Below are positions 16,049-21,639 of a stretch of 30,359 bases of DNA, piece after piece. Source of the DNA: a virus; IMG/VR virus record IMGVR_UViG_3300007541_008474, positions 1 through 30,359 of that record. One strand, written 5' to 3'. The notes under the pieces are model-generated. The model had not been told where the DNA came from, did not search any database, and saw nothing but the letters and a program-made list of their open reading frames with translations. Position numbers and translations under genes: made by a program. Positions within the stretch are counted from its first letter, which is position 1. Each line of letters begins with the position of its first letter.

Positions 16049-17110
16049 TCAGATTACGTATTTTTCAATGTCGGGCTTACGATTCAATTCATAGGCACTA
16101 AGGTCCAGAGTTGGCTGATCCTGTATCATTAGCGATACCTGATGACCTACTGCAGGACTGTGCATGAGTCCGCGCCCAGTAAATCCTGTTGCGAAATAAA
16201 TGTTGCCACGTTTATCAATGATGGCATTGTTATCTATGGTGCTTGAATCATAGTAGCCGCTCCAGGCACCCTGGCATCTGGCGGCTTCGAATATGCCTGG
16301 AAATCTGTGATACAGTAATTCCCAGACCCGATCCCAGCTTTGCAAATCAGGTTCTAGATCTGGGGCTGACCAGGTACCGTTGCCATCGTAGCCAACTATG
16401 TACTGATTGCCCTCGGGACGAATATAGATTCCTGTGATTAGATCTGCCACCAAGGGCAGACTAGGAATATGCTGTGCTGGACTGCTGACATGAAATACAG
16501 TGTGCTTGTGTCCAGCCACAGGAATGTCTAGTCCAAAATGTCGTCCTACCTGGCCTGTCCAGCATCCCGAGGCCAGTACTATGGCATCGGCACGGTCATG
16601 GTCAGCCTGCAGGCCGTCCAGCCAGTTCCAGTTTGCACCAGCTGCTCGAGCCTCGGTAACAAACCAGGAATGCAGGGTAGTAGGATCTATCCAGCCTTCG
16701 CTTTGGTCAAAGGTCTGGCATCCACGCCAGACATCGTCTACGTTTAGATAATCATGCAGAGTTTTTAGCTGATCGGGACGCAGGCAACGAGTGCTGGCTC
16801 CGTGCTTTTTCTGTAGTCTAAAACTAGAACGACAATCCTGAGCCTGATCTGCACCAAACAGCATCAGGTAGCCATTGCCTGTAAATTTTAGACCAGGTAT
16901 GTTTTTGATAAAGTCGATGCTGTATCGACTCATCTGTATGTTGGTTGCTGTACTATACTGACTTCGAAGTCCACCGCAACTACGAGCAAAACTGCTCTGA
17001 CTCAGTAGTCTATCTTTTTCGAAGACCTGAACTTCAATGCCAGGTGTTCTGGTAAGATGATAGGCAATGCTGGCTCCAATAATGCCACCGCCTAGGATAT
17101 GGACTCGCAT
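16049..17110 (-). CDS. FAD-dependent amino-acid/amine oxidoreductase (DAO family)
   Basis: A 353-aa protein with the FAD ADP-binding motif GGGIIGASIAYHL (residues 7-19), the E at the end of the second strand (QVFEKD), SFARSCGGLRSQYS and the C-terminal FATGFTGRGLMHSPAVG that contacts the flavin. This is the DAO / sarcosine oxidase-like / glycine oxidase group, which oxidises amines or amino acids with release of an imine. Its length is normal for the group. It lies directly after tRNA-Phe and upstream of the dehydrogenase-like gene. Confidence 0.88.
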   Translation of the reverse strand: MRVHILGGGIIGASIAYHLTRTPGIEVQVFEKDRLLSQSSFARSCGGLRSQYSTATNIQMSRYSIDFIKNIPGLKFTGNGYLMLFGADQAQDCRSSFRLQKKHGASTRCLRPDQLKTLHDYLNVDDVWRGCQTFDQSEGWIDPTTLHSWFVTEARAAGANWNWLDGLQADHDRADAIVLASGCWTGQVGRHFGLDIPVAGHKHTVFHVSSPAQHIPSLPLVADLITGIYIRPEGNQYIVGYDGNGTWSAPDLEPDLQSWDRVWELLYHRFPGIFEAARCQGAWSGYYDSSTIDNNAIIDKRGNIYFATGFTGRGLMHSPAVGHQVSLMIQDQPTLDLSAYELNRKPDIEKYVI

Positions 17111-17124
17111 AGGTACTCCATTTG

Positions 17125-17200
17125 TGGTGCCGGCTCCTGGTTACGCTCCAGGCTCTCAGGTTCTTCAGACCAGCGCTTTCACTAGATTAGCTTAGCCGGC
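17125..17200 (-). tRNA. tRNA-Phe (GAA) with atypical D- and T-loops
   Basis: Arm sizes are those of a normal cloverleaf: acceptor GCCGGCT/AGCCGGC, discriminator A, CCA, T-stem CCTGG/CCAGG, anticodon loop CTGAAGA giving GAA. The anticodon stem has one T-T mismatch. The T-loop is AGCGTAA instead of TTCRANY and the D-loop lacks the G18-G19 pair, so the usual elbow contacts are missing. It may be a functional but odd tRNA or a decaying or tRNA-like molecule. Confidence 0.7.
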
Positions 17201-17213
17201 GTAATTCTATGTT

Positions 17214-17343
17214 GATCCATTGTGGGAGGGATTTCGAAACCCTCATTTCGCTGCACTCTAACCTCTAAGCTACTGCCCCGGTGGAGCAGGTGGGACTCGA
17301 ACCCACGCCTCGCTGCGTGTTATCCATTACACTACCACGGATC
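17214..17343 (-). ncRNA. Twin tRNA-like elements lacking anticodon arms
   Basis: On the minus strand two tRNA-like units stand in tandem. Unit A has D-arm GTGTAATGGATAACAC and T-arm GTGGGTTCGAGTCCCAC. Unit B has D-like GCTTAGAGGTTAGAGT and T-arm GAGGGTTTCGAAATCCCTC. In both, only about 10 nt beginning GCAGCGA separate D- and T-arms, so there is no anticodon arm. The 3' acceptor strand of A (CTGCTCC) pairs with the 5' strand of B (GGGGCAG) across ACC, and the 5' strand of A (GATCCGTGG) pairs with CCAC-AAT-GGATC at the 3' end of B. It could be a folded unit of the neighbouring RNA or two tRNA pseudogenes. Confidence 0.6.
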
Positions 17344-17389
17344 GCCGGAGTCATGACTTCCGACTATGGTCGAGGGTAATTACTCCTGA

Positions 17390-17477
17390 ACCATATTGAA
17401 ACACACTTAAACAGTCCTTCAACGCTAGTCGCTATCTCCCTTACTATCGGGCGGAACTGTATGTGCTTCAATATGGC
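17390..17477 (-). repeat. Repeat hairpin 1 of the large RNA
   Basis: Minus-strand arms GCCATATTGAAGCACA (17477-17462) and TGTGTTTCAATATGGT (17405-17390) pair over 16 bp with two G-U pairs. The enclosed 56 nt contain a further ACAGU/ACUGU stem. On the plus strand the same positions would be A-C clashes, so the RNA is read leftward. Confidence 0.85.
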
Positions 17478-17596
17478 CAGTAGGGCAGGGGATGGATGCA
17501 TCTTCCGTTTCAAACGATAGTCCGGACTATCTACGCGGTCGAAGTTGATCTTTAGTCTGCAACCTCACCAAGTCGGCTCACGGTTACTTCCTACTC

Positions 17597-17698
17597 ACCA
17601 TATTGAAACACACTCATCAAACTCCCTAGGCGGTTACTCTAGGTCCTATCGCTTTTCGAACCGTAGACCAATACGGCAGGAATGTGCTTCAATATAGT
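17597..17698 (-). repeat. Repeat hairpin 2 of the large RNA
   Basis: Arms ACTATATTGAAGCACA and TGTGTTTCAATATGGT pair over 16 bp with U-G and G-U wobbles at different positions from copy 1. The interior holds CCGUA/UACGG and CCUAG/CUAGG hairpins. Confidence 0.85.
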
Positions 17699-17818
17699 TG
17701 CCGGTTACAAAATCCGGCGTTACATTTTCGGAGTAACTGTTCTACCTATCCCGTCACCGACTTCGTTTAAGACTCGCCGCCTTTATACACGCTGATGGCC
17801 ACGTGTTATGGTATTACT

Positions 17819-17942
17819 ACCATATTGAAACACACTGCACTATTTGCTATGCTCATGCGGGATAGTCTAGAATTACCGCAGTTATATACATAGTTACTCA
17901 GGCATGATCGAGCCCATGGCTTACAATGTGCTTCAATATGGT
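17819..17942 (-). repeat. Repeat hairpin 3 of the large RNA
   Basis: Arms ACCATATTGAAGCACA and TGTGTTTCAATATGGT pair over 16 bp with one G-U pair. The longer interior contains nested stems CUAUG/CAUAG and UGCGG/CCGCA. Confidence 0.85.
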
Positions 17943-18212
17943 GTCGGCTACTCATTCCCATGAGCCCCAACTTGAGTTGTTACCCTGTCCATACCATTCG
18001 AGGCTGGTAAGACCCTCGCATACGTTTTACCCTTTCGGATGAATAGCCCGAAGGGAGGTAGGTATGGGCACCTAAGACTACTCACGCAAGTCTTATAACG
18101 CCTACTTACTAACCGGCGTAGGGCCGGGGATACTGCCGGGGCACACAGGGCTGTTATTTAAGAACTGGCGGCGACTTTACGAAAAAGTCTCCTCCCGCCG
18201 TTCCCCCATGAT

Positions 18213-18289
18213 TGGTGCCCTGAGAGGGACTCGAACCCCCAAAATTTAGTTCCTAAGACTAACACGTATACCTATTCCGTCACCAGGGC
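18213..18289 (-). tRNA. tRNA-Leu (TAG) with short variable region
   Basis: Acceptor GCCCTGG/TCAGGGC, anticodon arm TTAGT-CTTAGGA-ACTAA giving TAG, T-loop TTCGAGT, CCA encoded. The D-arm is Leu-like. The variable region is only about 6 nt, whereas bacterial tRNA-Leu normally has a long arm. It lies directly upstream of the large RNA. Confidence 0.85.
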
Positions 18290-18298
18290 AGTATTTTT

Positions 18299-18387
18299 TG
18301 GTGGGCCCTGGTGGTAACGCTCCACTTGTCTACTTCCTATCGGTTTTCTGACGACGGATTTACAGTCCGCTGATAGGGGCAGGTCCC
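18299..18387 (-). tRNA. tRNA-Tyr (GTA)-like, D-arm missing
   Basis: The anticodon arm GCGGA-CTGTAAA-TCCGT is that of tRNA-Tyr. Acceptor GGGACCT pairs with AGGGCCC (one mismatch), followed by A and CCA. Only 10 nt stand where the D-arm should be; CCTATC in it can pair with GATAGG in the 27-nt variable region. The T-loop is AGCGTTA, the same type as in tRNA-Phe here. Total 89 nt, a type II size. Confidence 0.6.
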
Positions 18388-18399
18388 AGATTTGCTTCT

Positions 18400-18428
18400 A
18401 TGTTAACATCTGTATATATTACTGTCAA
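18400..18428 (-). promoter_or_regulatory. Sigma70-type early promoter for tRNA-Tyr, tRNA-Leu and the large RNA
   Basis: Minus strand TTGACA (18428-18423), 17 nt, TAACAT (18405-18400). It starts just above the Tyr tRNA and would drive the whole RNA block 18387-17125. Confidence 0.75.
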
Positions 18429-18437
18429 GTACTTTTT

Positions 18438-18511
18438 TGGCCTCGGTGGACGGATTCGAACCGCCATAACCGGTTTTGGAGACCGACGTAATGCCTTTAT
18501 ACTACACCGAG
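18438..18511 (-). tRNA. tRNA-Trp (CCA)
   Basis: Acceptor CTCGGTG/CACCGAG, anticodon loop CTCCAAA with stem TCGGT/ACCGG, T-loop TTCGAAT, CCA encoded. Confidence 0.96.
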
Positions 18512-18516
18512 AATAC

Positions 18517-18592
18517 TGGTGCTGAATGTCGGATTCGAACTGACGACCTACCGCTTACAAGGCGGTTGCTCTACCAACTGAGCTAATTCAGC
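18517..18592 (-). tRNA. tRNA-Thr (TGT)
   Basis: Canonical cloverleaf: acceptor GCTGAAT/ATTCAGC, D-arm GCTCAGTTGGTAGAGC, anticodon arm ACCGC-CTTGTAA-GCGGT, CCA encoded. Confidence 0.97.
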
Positions 18593-18597
18593 ATAAC

Positions 18598-18671
18598 TGG
18601 GGTGTTGTGGGGAATCGAACCCTCTCTACCTGTTTCACGGACAGGGGTGCATCCACTACACTAACAACACC
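18598..18671 (-). tRNA. tRNA-His (GTG) with C33
   Basis: The extra 5' G pairs with C73 (GGTGTTGT/ACAACACC), the His hallmark. Anticodon arm CCTGT-CCGTGAA-ACAGG gives GTG, but position 33 is C instead of the near-universal U. The T-stem is short and poorly paired (AGGG/CCCC). CCA encoded. Confidence 0.88.
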
Positions 18672-18676
18672 ATTAC

Positions 18677-18750
18677 TGGTCTCGGATGCAAGAATCGAAC
18701 TTGCGCCTCATGCTCCCAAAGCACGAATGATACCATTTCACCAATCCGAG
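18677..18750 (-). tRNA. tRNA-Pro (TGG)
   Basis: Acceptor CTCGGAT/ATCCGAG, anticodon arm CGTGC-TTTGGGA-GCATG, T-loop TTCGATT, CCA encoded. Confidence 0.95.
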
Positions 18751-18754
18751 TATC

Positions 18755-18830
18755 TGGTGGGCGATGAGAGTCTCGAACTCCCGACCTACACGGTGTAAAC
18801 GTGCCGCTCTACCAACTGAGCTAACCGCCC
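18755..18830 (-). tRNA. tRNA-Val (TAC)
   Basis: Acceptor GGGCGGT/ATCGCCC, D-arm GCTCAGTTGGTAGAGC, anticodon arm GCACG-TTTACAC-CGTGT, T-loop TTCGAGA, CCA encoded. Confidence 0.97.
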
Positions 18831-18837
18831 CATAAAC

Positions 18838-18910
18838 TGGAGCGGGCGAAGGGATTCGAACCCTCTCCATCAGCTTGGAAGGCTGAGTCCTCTCCCAGGA
18901 GAACACCCGC
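18838..18910 (-). tRNA. tRNA-Gly (TCC)
   Basis: Acceptor GCGGGTG/CGCCCGC, anticodon arm TCAGC-CTTCCAA-GCTGA, T-loop TTCGAAT, CCA encoded. With the GCC isoacceptor at 14011 all Gly codons can be read. Confidence 0.96.
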
Positions 18911-18917
18911 ATAAACT

Positions 18918-18992
18918 TGGCACACCGTATGGGAATCGAACCCATCTTTCCACCTTGAAAGGGTGGCGACCTAACCAATAGTCGAACGGTGC
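18918..18992 (-). tRNA. tRNA-Glu (TTC)
   Basis: Acceptor GCACCGT/ACGGTGT (G-U at the end), discriminator G, anticodon arm CCACC-CTTTCAA-GGTGG, T-loop TTCGATT, CCA encoded. Confidence 0.95.
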
Positions 18993-18998
18993 ATATAC

Positions 18999-19073
18999 TG
19001 GCGGTCTGTACGGGAGTCGAACCCGTCTCTGCGGCGTGACAAGCCGCTATACTAACCGATATACTAACAGACC
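18999..19073 (-). tRNA. tRNA-Asp (GTC)
   Basis: Acceptor GGTCTGT/ACAGACC, discriminator G, anticodon arm GCGGC-TTGTCAC-GCCGC, T-loop TTCGACT, CCA encoded. Confidence 0.97.
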
Positions 19074-19081
19074 AAATTCTT

Positions 19082-19156
19082 TGGTGGACCAGCGGAGGAT
19101 CGAACTCCGACTTTCGCGGTGCAAACGCGATGTGCTACCATTATCACTACCAGCCC
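19082..19156 (-). tRNA. tRNA-Ala (TGC)
   Basis: Anticodon arm TCGCG-TTTGCAC-CGCGA. Acceptor GGGCTGG/CTGGTCC pairs with three G-U pairs, more than usual; a G3-U70 pair, the alanine identity element, is among them. T-loop TTCGATC, CCA encoded. Confidence 0.93.
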
Positions 19157-19159
19157 TAA

Positions 19160-19232
19160 CATATTCAAGCACACTGCTCATCGGCTTTCCTGTGGGCGGC
19201 CATTTGTCTGTTCGGCAATGTGCTTGAATATG
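19160..19232 (-). repeat. Fourth copy of the repeat stem, between two tRNAs
   Basis: CATATTCAAGCACA and TGTGCTTGAATATG form a perfect 14-bp stem around 45 nt, between tRNA-Asn and tRNA-Ala. It is the same stem as in the large RNA, with compensating changes (TTCAAG for TTGAAG). Its base overlaps the encoded CCA of tRNA-Asn. Confidence 0.8.
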
Positions 19233-19306
19233 GCTCCAGAGGGTGGGATCGAACCACCGACCAACAGATTAACAGTCTGCTGCTACTACCGCTGAGCTAC
19301 TCTGGA
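19231..19306 (-). tRNA. tRNA-Asn (GTT)
   Basis: Acceptor TCCAGAG/CTCTGGA, anticodon arm GCAGA-CTGTTAA-TCTGT, T-loop TTCGATC, CCA encoded and shared with the hairpin downstream of it. Confidence 0.97.
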
Positions 19307-19324
19307 ATATCTACTACAACTATA

Positions 19325-19352
19325 ATTCTAGCACCTTGATGCTAGTTGTCAA
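19325..19352 (-). promoter_or_regulatory. Sigma70-type promoter with internal dyad
   Basis: Minus strand TTGACA (19352-19347), 16 nt, TAGAAT (19330-19325), firing into tRNA-Asn and the tRNAs below. The spacer holds an inverted repeat CTAGCA-N6-TGCTAG (19328-19345) that reaches into the -10, and ACAACTA/TAGTTGT flanks it: a possible operator. Confidence 0.7.
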
Positions 19353-19359
19353 GCATTTT

Positions 19360-19448
19360 TGGAGGAGGGCTGGTAGAATCGAACTCCAACCGCTTCAGCG
19401 GTCCATCTGTTTTCAAGACAGTGCTAGGCCCAGCCTAGTTAACCCTCC
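19360..19448 (-). tRNA. tRNA-Ser (TGA)
   Basis: Type II tRNA of 89 nt: acceptor GGAGGGT/GCCCTCC, anticodon loop CTTGAAA, long variable arm ACCGCT/AGCGGT, T-loop TTCGATT, CCA encoded. Confidence 0.95.
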
Positions 19449-19453
19449 ATGTT

Positions 19454-19529
19454 TGGTTCCAGATAGTGGACTCGAACCACTGACCTAACGATTATCGGTC
19501 GTTTGCTCTACCAGCTGAGCTAATCTGGA
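19454..19529 (-). tRNA. tRNA-Ile (GAT) with C33
   Basis: Acceptor TCCAGAT/ATCTGGA, D-arm GCTCAGCTGGTAGAGC, anticodon arm AACGA-CCGATAA-TCGTT giving GAT. Position 33 is C rather than U, as in tRNA-His of this array. CCA encoded. Confidence 0.92.
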
Positions 19530-19530
19530 T

Positions 19531-19605
19531 TGGTTGCGGGAGATGGATTCGAACCATCGATCTCTAGGTTATGAGCCTAGTGAGTTGCCACTTCTCTACC
19601 CCGCG
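19531..19605 (-). tRNA. Initiator tRNA-fMet (CAT)
   Basis: Acceptor CGCGGGG/TCCCGCA shows the C1-A72 mismatch and the D-stem has A11-U24, both initiator marks. Anticodon arm CTAGG-CTCATAA-CCTAG keeps two of the three G-C pairs usual in initiators. CCA encoded. Confidence 0.9.
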
Positions 19606-19611
19606 CTTGTA

Positions 19612-19703
19612 TGGTGGAAGGTGTGGGATTCGAACCCACGGACCCAGTTTCCTGAATCGACGGTTTAGCAAACCGCTGCCTTCGGCCTCTCAGCCAACCT
19701 TCC
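19612..19703 (-). tRNA. tRNA-Ser (GCT)
   Basis: Type II tRNA of 92 nt: acceptor GGAAGGT/ACCTTCC, anticodon arm GCGGT-TTGCTAA-ACCGT, long variable arm, T-loop TTCGAAT, CCA encoded. Confidence 0.96.
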
Positions 19704-19717
19704 ATGTTTTTTGTTTC

Positions 19718-19793
19718 TGGCCCGGCCGGCAGGAATCGAACCCACATCGGACGCTTTAGAAGAACGTTGCCTTATCCATTAGACCACGGCCGG
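19718..19793 (-). tRNA. tRNA-Arg (TCT)
   Basis: Acceptor CCGGCCG/CGGCCGG, anticodon arm ACGTT-CTTCTAA-AGCGT, T-loop TTCGATT, CCA encoded. Confidence 0.95.
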
Positions 19794-19821
19794 AAAATCT
19801 GGCATTCAATTGTAAAAGATC

Positions 19822-19899
19822 TGGAGTTGAGGGTCGGATTCGAACCGACGACTTTAGTGCTTTGCAGGCACTTGCATTGGGCCTCTCTGCCACCCCAAC
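19822..19899 (-). tRNA. tRNA-Cys (GCA)
   Basis: Acceptor GTTGGGG/CCTCAAC, anticodon arm AGTGC-CTGCAAA-GCACT, T-loop TTCGAAT, CCA encoded. First tRNA of the leftward array. Confidence 0.95.
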
Positions 19900-19919
19900 A
19901 TATCTCGTAAGATGACTCT

Positions 19920-19948
19920 ATATTAAAGCCTGGGTTACTGTTTGTCAA
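19920..19948 (-). promoter_or_regulatory. Sigma70-type early promoter at the head of the tRNA array
   Basis: Minus strand TTGACA (19948-19943), 17 nt, TAATAT (19925-19920), GCTTGACAAA context, 21 nt above tRNA-Cys. Confidence 0.8.
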
Positions 19949-19989
19949 GCATTTTCTTGAAAATTATTTTCTGCTTGTAAATCAAGTAC

Positions 19990-20535
19990 CTAGGGCGGTC
20001 CAGGCTGTCCATGTCCAGGCAAGGGCCTGATTAGTGGATCCGTGTCTGCACCTGGTGGCAAACGGGGAGGATTCTTGGGAACCATTTCCTGCTTATAGTT
20101 CCATTCATACAGCAACATCTCTCCAGGGTCCTGCGTCATGCCACGTTGCTCGGGCTTTTTCTCCTTGCCTACAACCTTCTTGCCAGCCTTCATTTTTCTC
20201 TGGCCCTCGGTCATCTTCTTTTCCAGCTCCTTGGTCCAGGGCTTCATGTACAGCGTAGGATGTTCTTCATTGGGCTCCTTGACCAGGAAATAGGCCCAGG
20301 GCTTGTTTACCTTCATGGCTATGATCTCAACTTCAACATCGGGAAAGCCATGTCTGGGTGTTCCCCAGAGCTTGTCTATGGTATGCCAGCTAAAGCCAAC
20401 ATTGAAGACCAGCAATGGTATGAGTATGAAAACAATCCAGTTCTTTTTGAGTCTGATAGCTGCTATAATAGTTACTATGGCCATGGCCATGAGGCTGGCC
20501 ACCAAACTCGCCAATAAGATACTTACTCCTGTCAT
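19990..20535 (-). CDS. Membrane protein of the ExbBD-like cluster
   Basis: I start this 181-aa protein at the ATG overlapping the previous stop (ATGA, 20535), giving MTGVSILLASLVAS; a longer frame would overlap the upstream gene by 73 nt. Two hydrophobic segments lie near residues 4-24 and 31-48, followed by a mainly polar domain with a Lys-rich stretch and a Pro-rich C-terminus (PPRLPPGADTDP). No family is recognised. Tight coupling to the ExbD-like gene suggests a third component of the same complex. Confidence 0.7.
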   Translation of the reverse strand: MTGVSILLASLVASLMAMAIVTIIAAIRLKKNWIVFILIPLLVFNVGFSWHTIDKLWGTPRHGFPDVEVEIIAMKVNKPWAYFLVKEPNEEHPTLYMKPWTKELEKKMTEGQRKMKAGKKVVGKEKKPEQRGMTQDPGEMLLYEWNYKQEMVPKNPPRLPPGADTDPLIRPLPGHGQPGPP

Positions 20536-21176
20536 GGTGACCCCGCTGGTGTTCGGTTCAGTCTTACAATGTCCAGGATATTTTCTCCGACATCTGCAAA
20601 CCAACCTCGTGGATTGTCTGTGATACGAAACTTATAGAAATTTCGTACTTCACCAGGGCCCTGACTGAATTTCAGTGTCTGTTTATAGACAACTGCATAG
20701 GGGTTGAGCTTGATGACCTCTACGGTTACGTCAACCTCGGGGTCTGCCAGCTCTCCATTGTTATCTGTATTTTTACGATAGGCCATGACAGCCACACCGT
20801 ATTCTCCAGGTATGATACCACGCAGGCTAACAACTTCGCGATTCAGCTCCACGGTTACAAATTCATCATTGACTATGACATAGTCATTGGCCATGCCCAG
20901 ATCGTCACGATCCAGATTCATGATCCCAACATCTCTGGTCTGGTAACTAACTGTGTTACCTGCAGGATCACTGACCCAGAGATCGAAATCGTCTCGGTTC
21001 TTGTCATGCCAGGTAAGTATGATATGATACTCGGCTGGAACTATGACATTCCCATTCTTGGCCTTGGGGTTGATCATGATCAGTGCTATTAGAAATAGAA
21101 ACACTACTCCGATCAGAATATTGAACAGCAGGTCAACAAAGGCCAGATTGCTGACAAATTTATTTCTGGAGGCCAT
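20532..21176 (-). CDS. ExbD/TolR/MotB-like stator protein
   Basis: A 214-aa protein with a short cytoplasmic N-terminus and one span starting FVDLLFNILIGVVFLFLIAL. D15 at the head of the span lies where ExbD, TolR and MotB carry the proton-relay Asp. The large C-terminal part is beta-rich (HIILTWHDKNRDDFDLWVSD) and probably periplasmic; it is not the OmpA domain of MotB. It overlaps the ExbB-like gene by 17 nt. Together they look like a proton-driven two-protein motor; what it pulls or pushes is unknown. Confidence 0.75.
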   Translation of the reverse strand: MASRNKFVSNLAFVDLLFNILIGVVFLFLIALIMINPKAKNGNVIVPAEYHIILTWHDKNRDDFDLWVSDPAGNTVSYQTRDVGIMNLDRDDLGMANDYVIVNDEFVTVELNREVVSLRGIIPGEYGVAVMAYRKNTDNNGELADPEVDVTVEVIKLNPYAVVYKQTLKFSQGPGEVRNFYKFRITDNPRGWFADVGENILDIVRLNRTPAGSP

Positions 21177-21627
21177 CGCGCATATACTCCAGGTTCATGA
21201 GCTGGCTCTTCAGAAAGATACTGGATATGAGACCAATCAGTGTGGTGTACAATGCTGTACTCATGCCCTGAGCCATGCTGGACAATGCCTGTTGCAGGCT
21301 TGCTGTATTGTTGACATCAATGTTATTGAATGATGTTCCAAGCATGAGCAAGAAGCCAACCACAGTACCTACCATACCCAGAGCCATGCAGGTCTCGGCG
21401 ATATACCAGCCAACTTCGAGTCGGCGGCCAATCTTGGTTGGGTCTGTAATTCTATGCCAGAAGCCAATGAAAATACTGGTAATAGCCCAGAGCGGCAAAA
21501 TTAGAAAACTAAGTTTTGTTGCATCTGCTGTCCAAATTTCTGCATGCAAACCAAAATAAACTGCTATACTAACTACCAATACTTGCAGACAGAATAAAAG
21601 CCACCATTGCATTGTTGCTTTATTCAC
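21160..21627 (-). CDS. MotA/TolQ/ExbB-like proton channel protein
   Basis: A 155-aa protein with four likely spans: residues about 8-26, 40-56, 77-97 and 124-142. The last two, AETCMALGMVGTVVGFLLML and MSTALYTTLIGLISSIF, match the pore helices of the MotA/TolQ/ExbB family, including the small-residue GxxGTxxG pattern and a Thr in the final helix. It lacks the large cytoplasmic domain of MotA. It is translated just ahead of the ExbD-like protein, the usual order in exbB-exbD and tolQ-tolR. Confidence 0.8.
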   Translation of the reverse strand: MNKATMQWWLLFCLQVLVVSIAVYFGLHAEIWTADATKLSFLILPLWAITSIFIGFWHRITDPTKIGRRLEVGWYIAETCMALGMVGTVVGFLLMLGTSFNNIDVNNTASLQQALSSMAQGMSTALYTTLIGLISSIFLKSQLMNLEYMRDGLQK

Positions 21628-21639
21628 GTCGTCTCTCCG

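Larger units (their letters stand above)
17344..18212 (-). ncRNA. Large structured non-coding RNA (GOLLD/ROOL-like candidate)
   Basis: About 870 nt with no credible open frame on either strand, between tRNA-Leu and the tRNA-like pair, downstream of a strong promoter. Helices visible in minus-strand RNA include GAACGGCGG/CCGCC-A-GUUC with inner GACUUU/AAAGUC (18163-18203), CCGGC/GCCGG, AAGACU/AGUCUU, a domain closed by CCAUACC/GGUAUGG holding CCCUUCGG/CCGAAAGGG and CGAGG/CCUCG, and GGCUCAU-GGGA-AUGAG-U-AGCC with a GNRA tetraloop. Its 3' half is three modules of about 210 nt, each containing the same closing stem. Size, ornate folding and tRNA neighbourhood match the giant phage RNA classes GOLLD and ROOL; membership is unproven. 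Confidence 0.7.

Noticed and set aside
17214-17343. Permuted or split tRNA that would mature by splicing
   Set aside because: Acceptor strands fit such a model, but joining the halves in either way gives no anticodon stem, so a decoding tRNA is not supported.
17390-17942. The regularly spaced repeats as a CRISPR array
   Set aside because: The repeats alternate in orientation and pair as arms of hairpins, the intervals are 45-120 nt and structured, and no cas gene is near.
18607-19910. Several 60-100 codon frames across the tRNA array
   Set aside because: They read through tRNA genes (typical RIELPPS-like translations of T-arms) and are artefacts.
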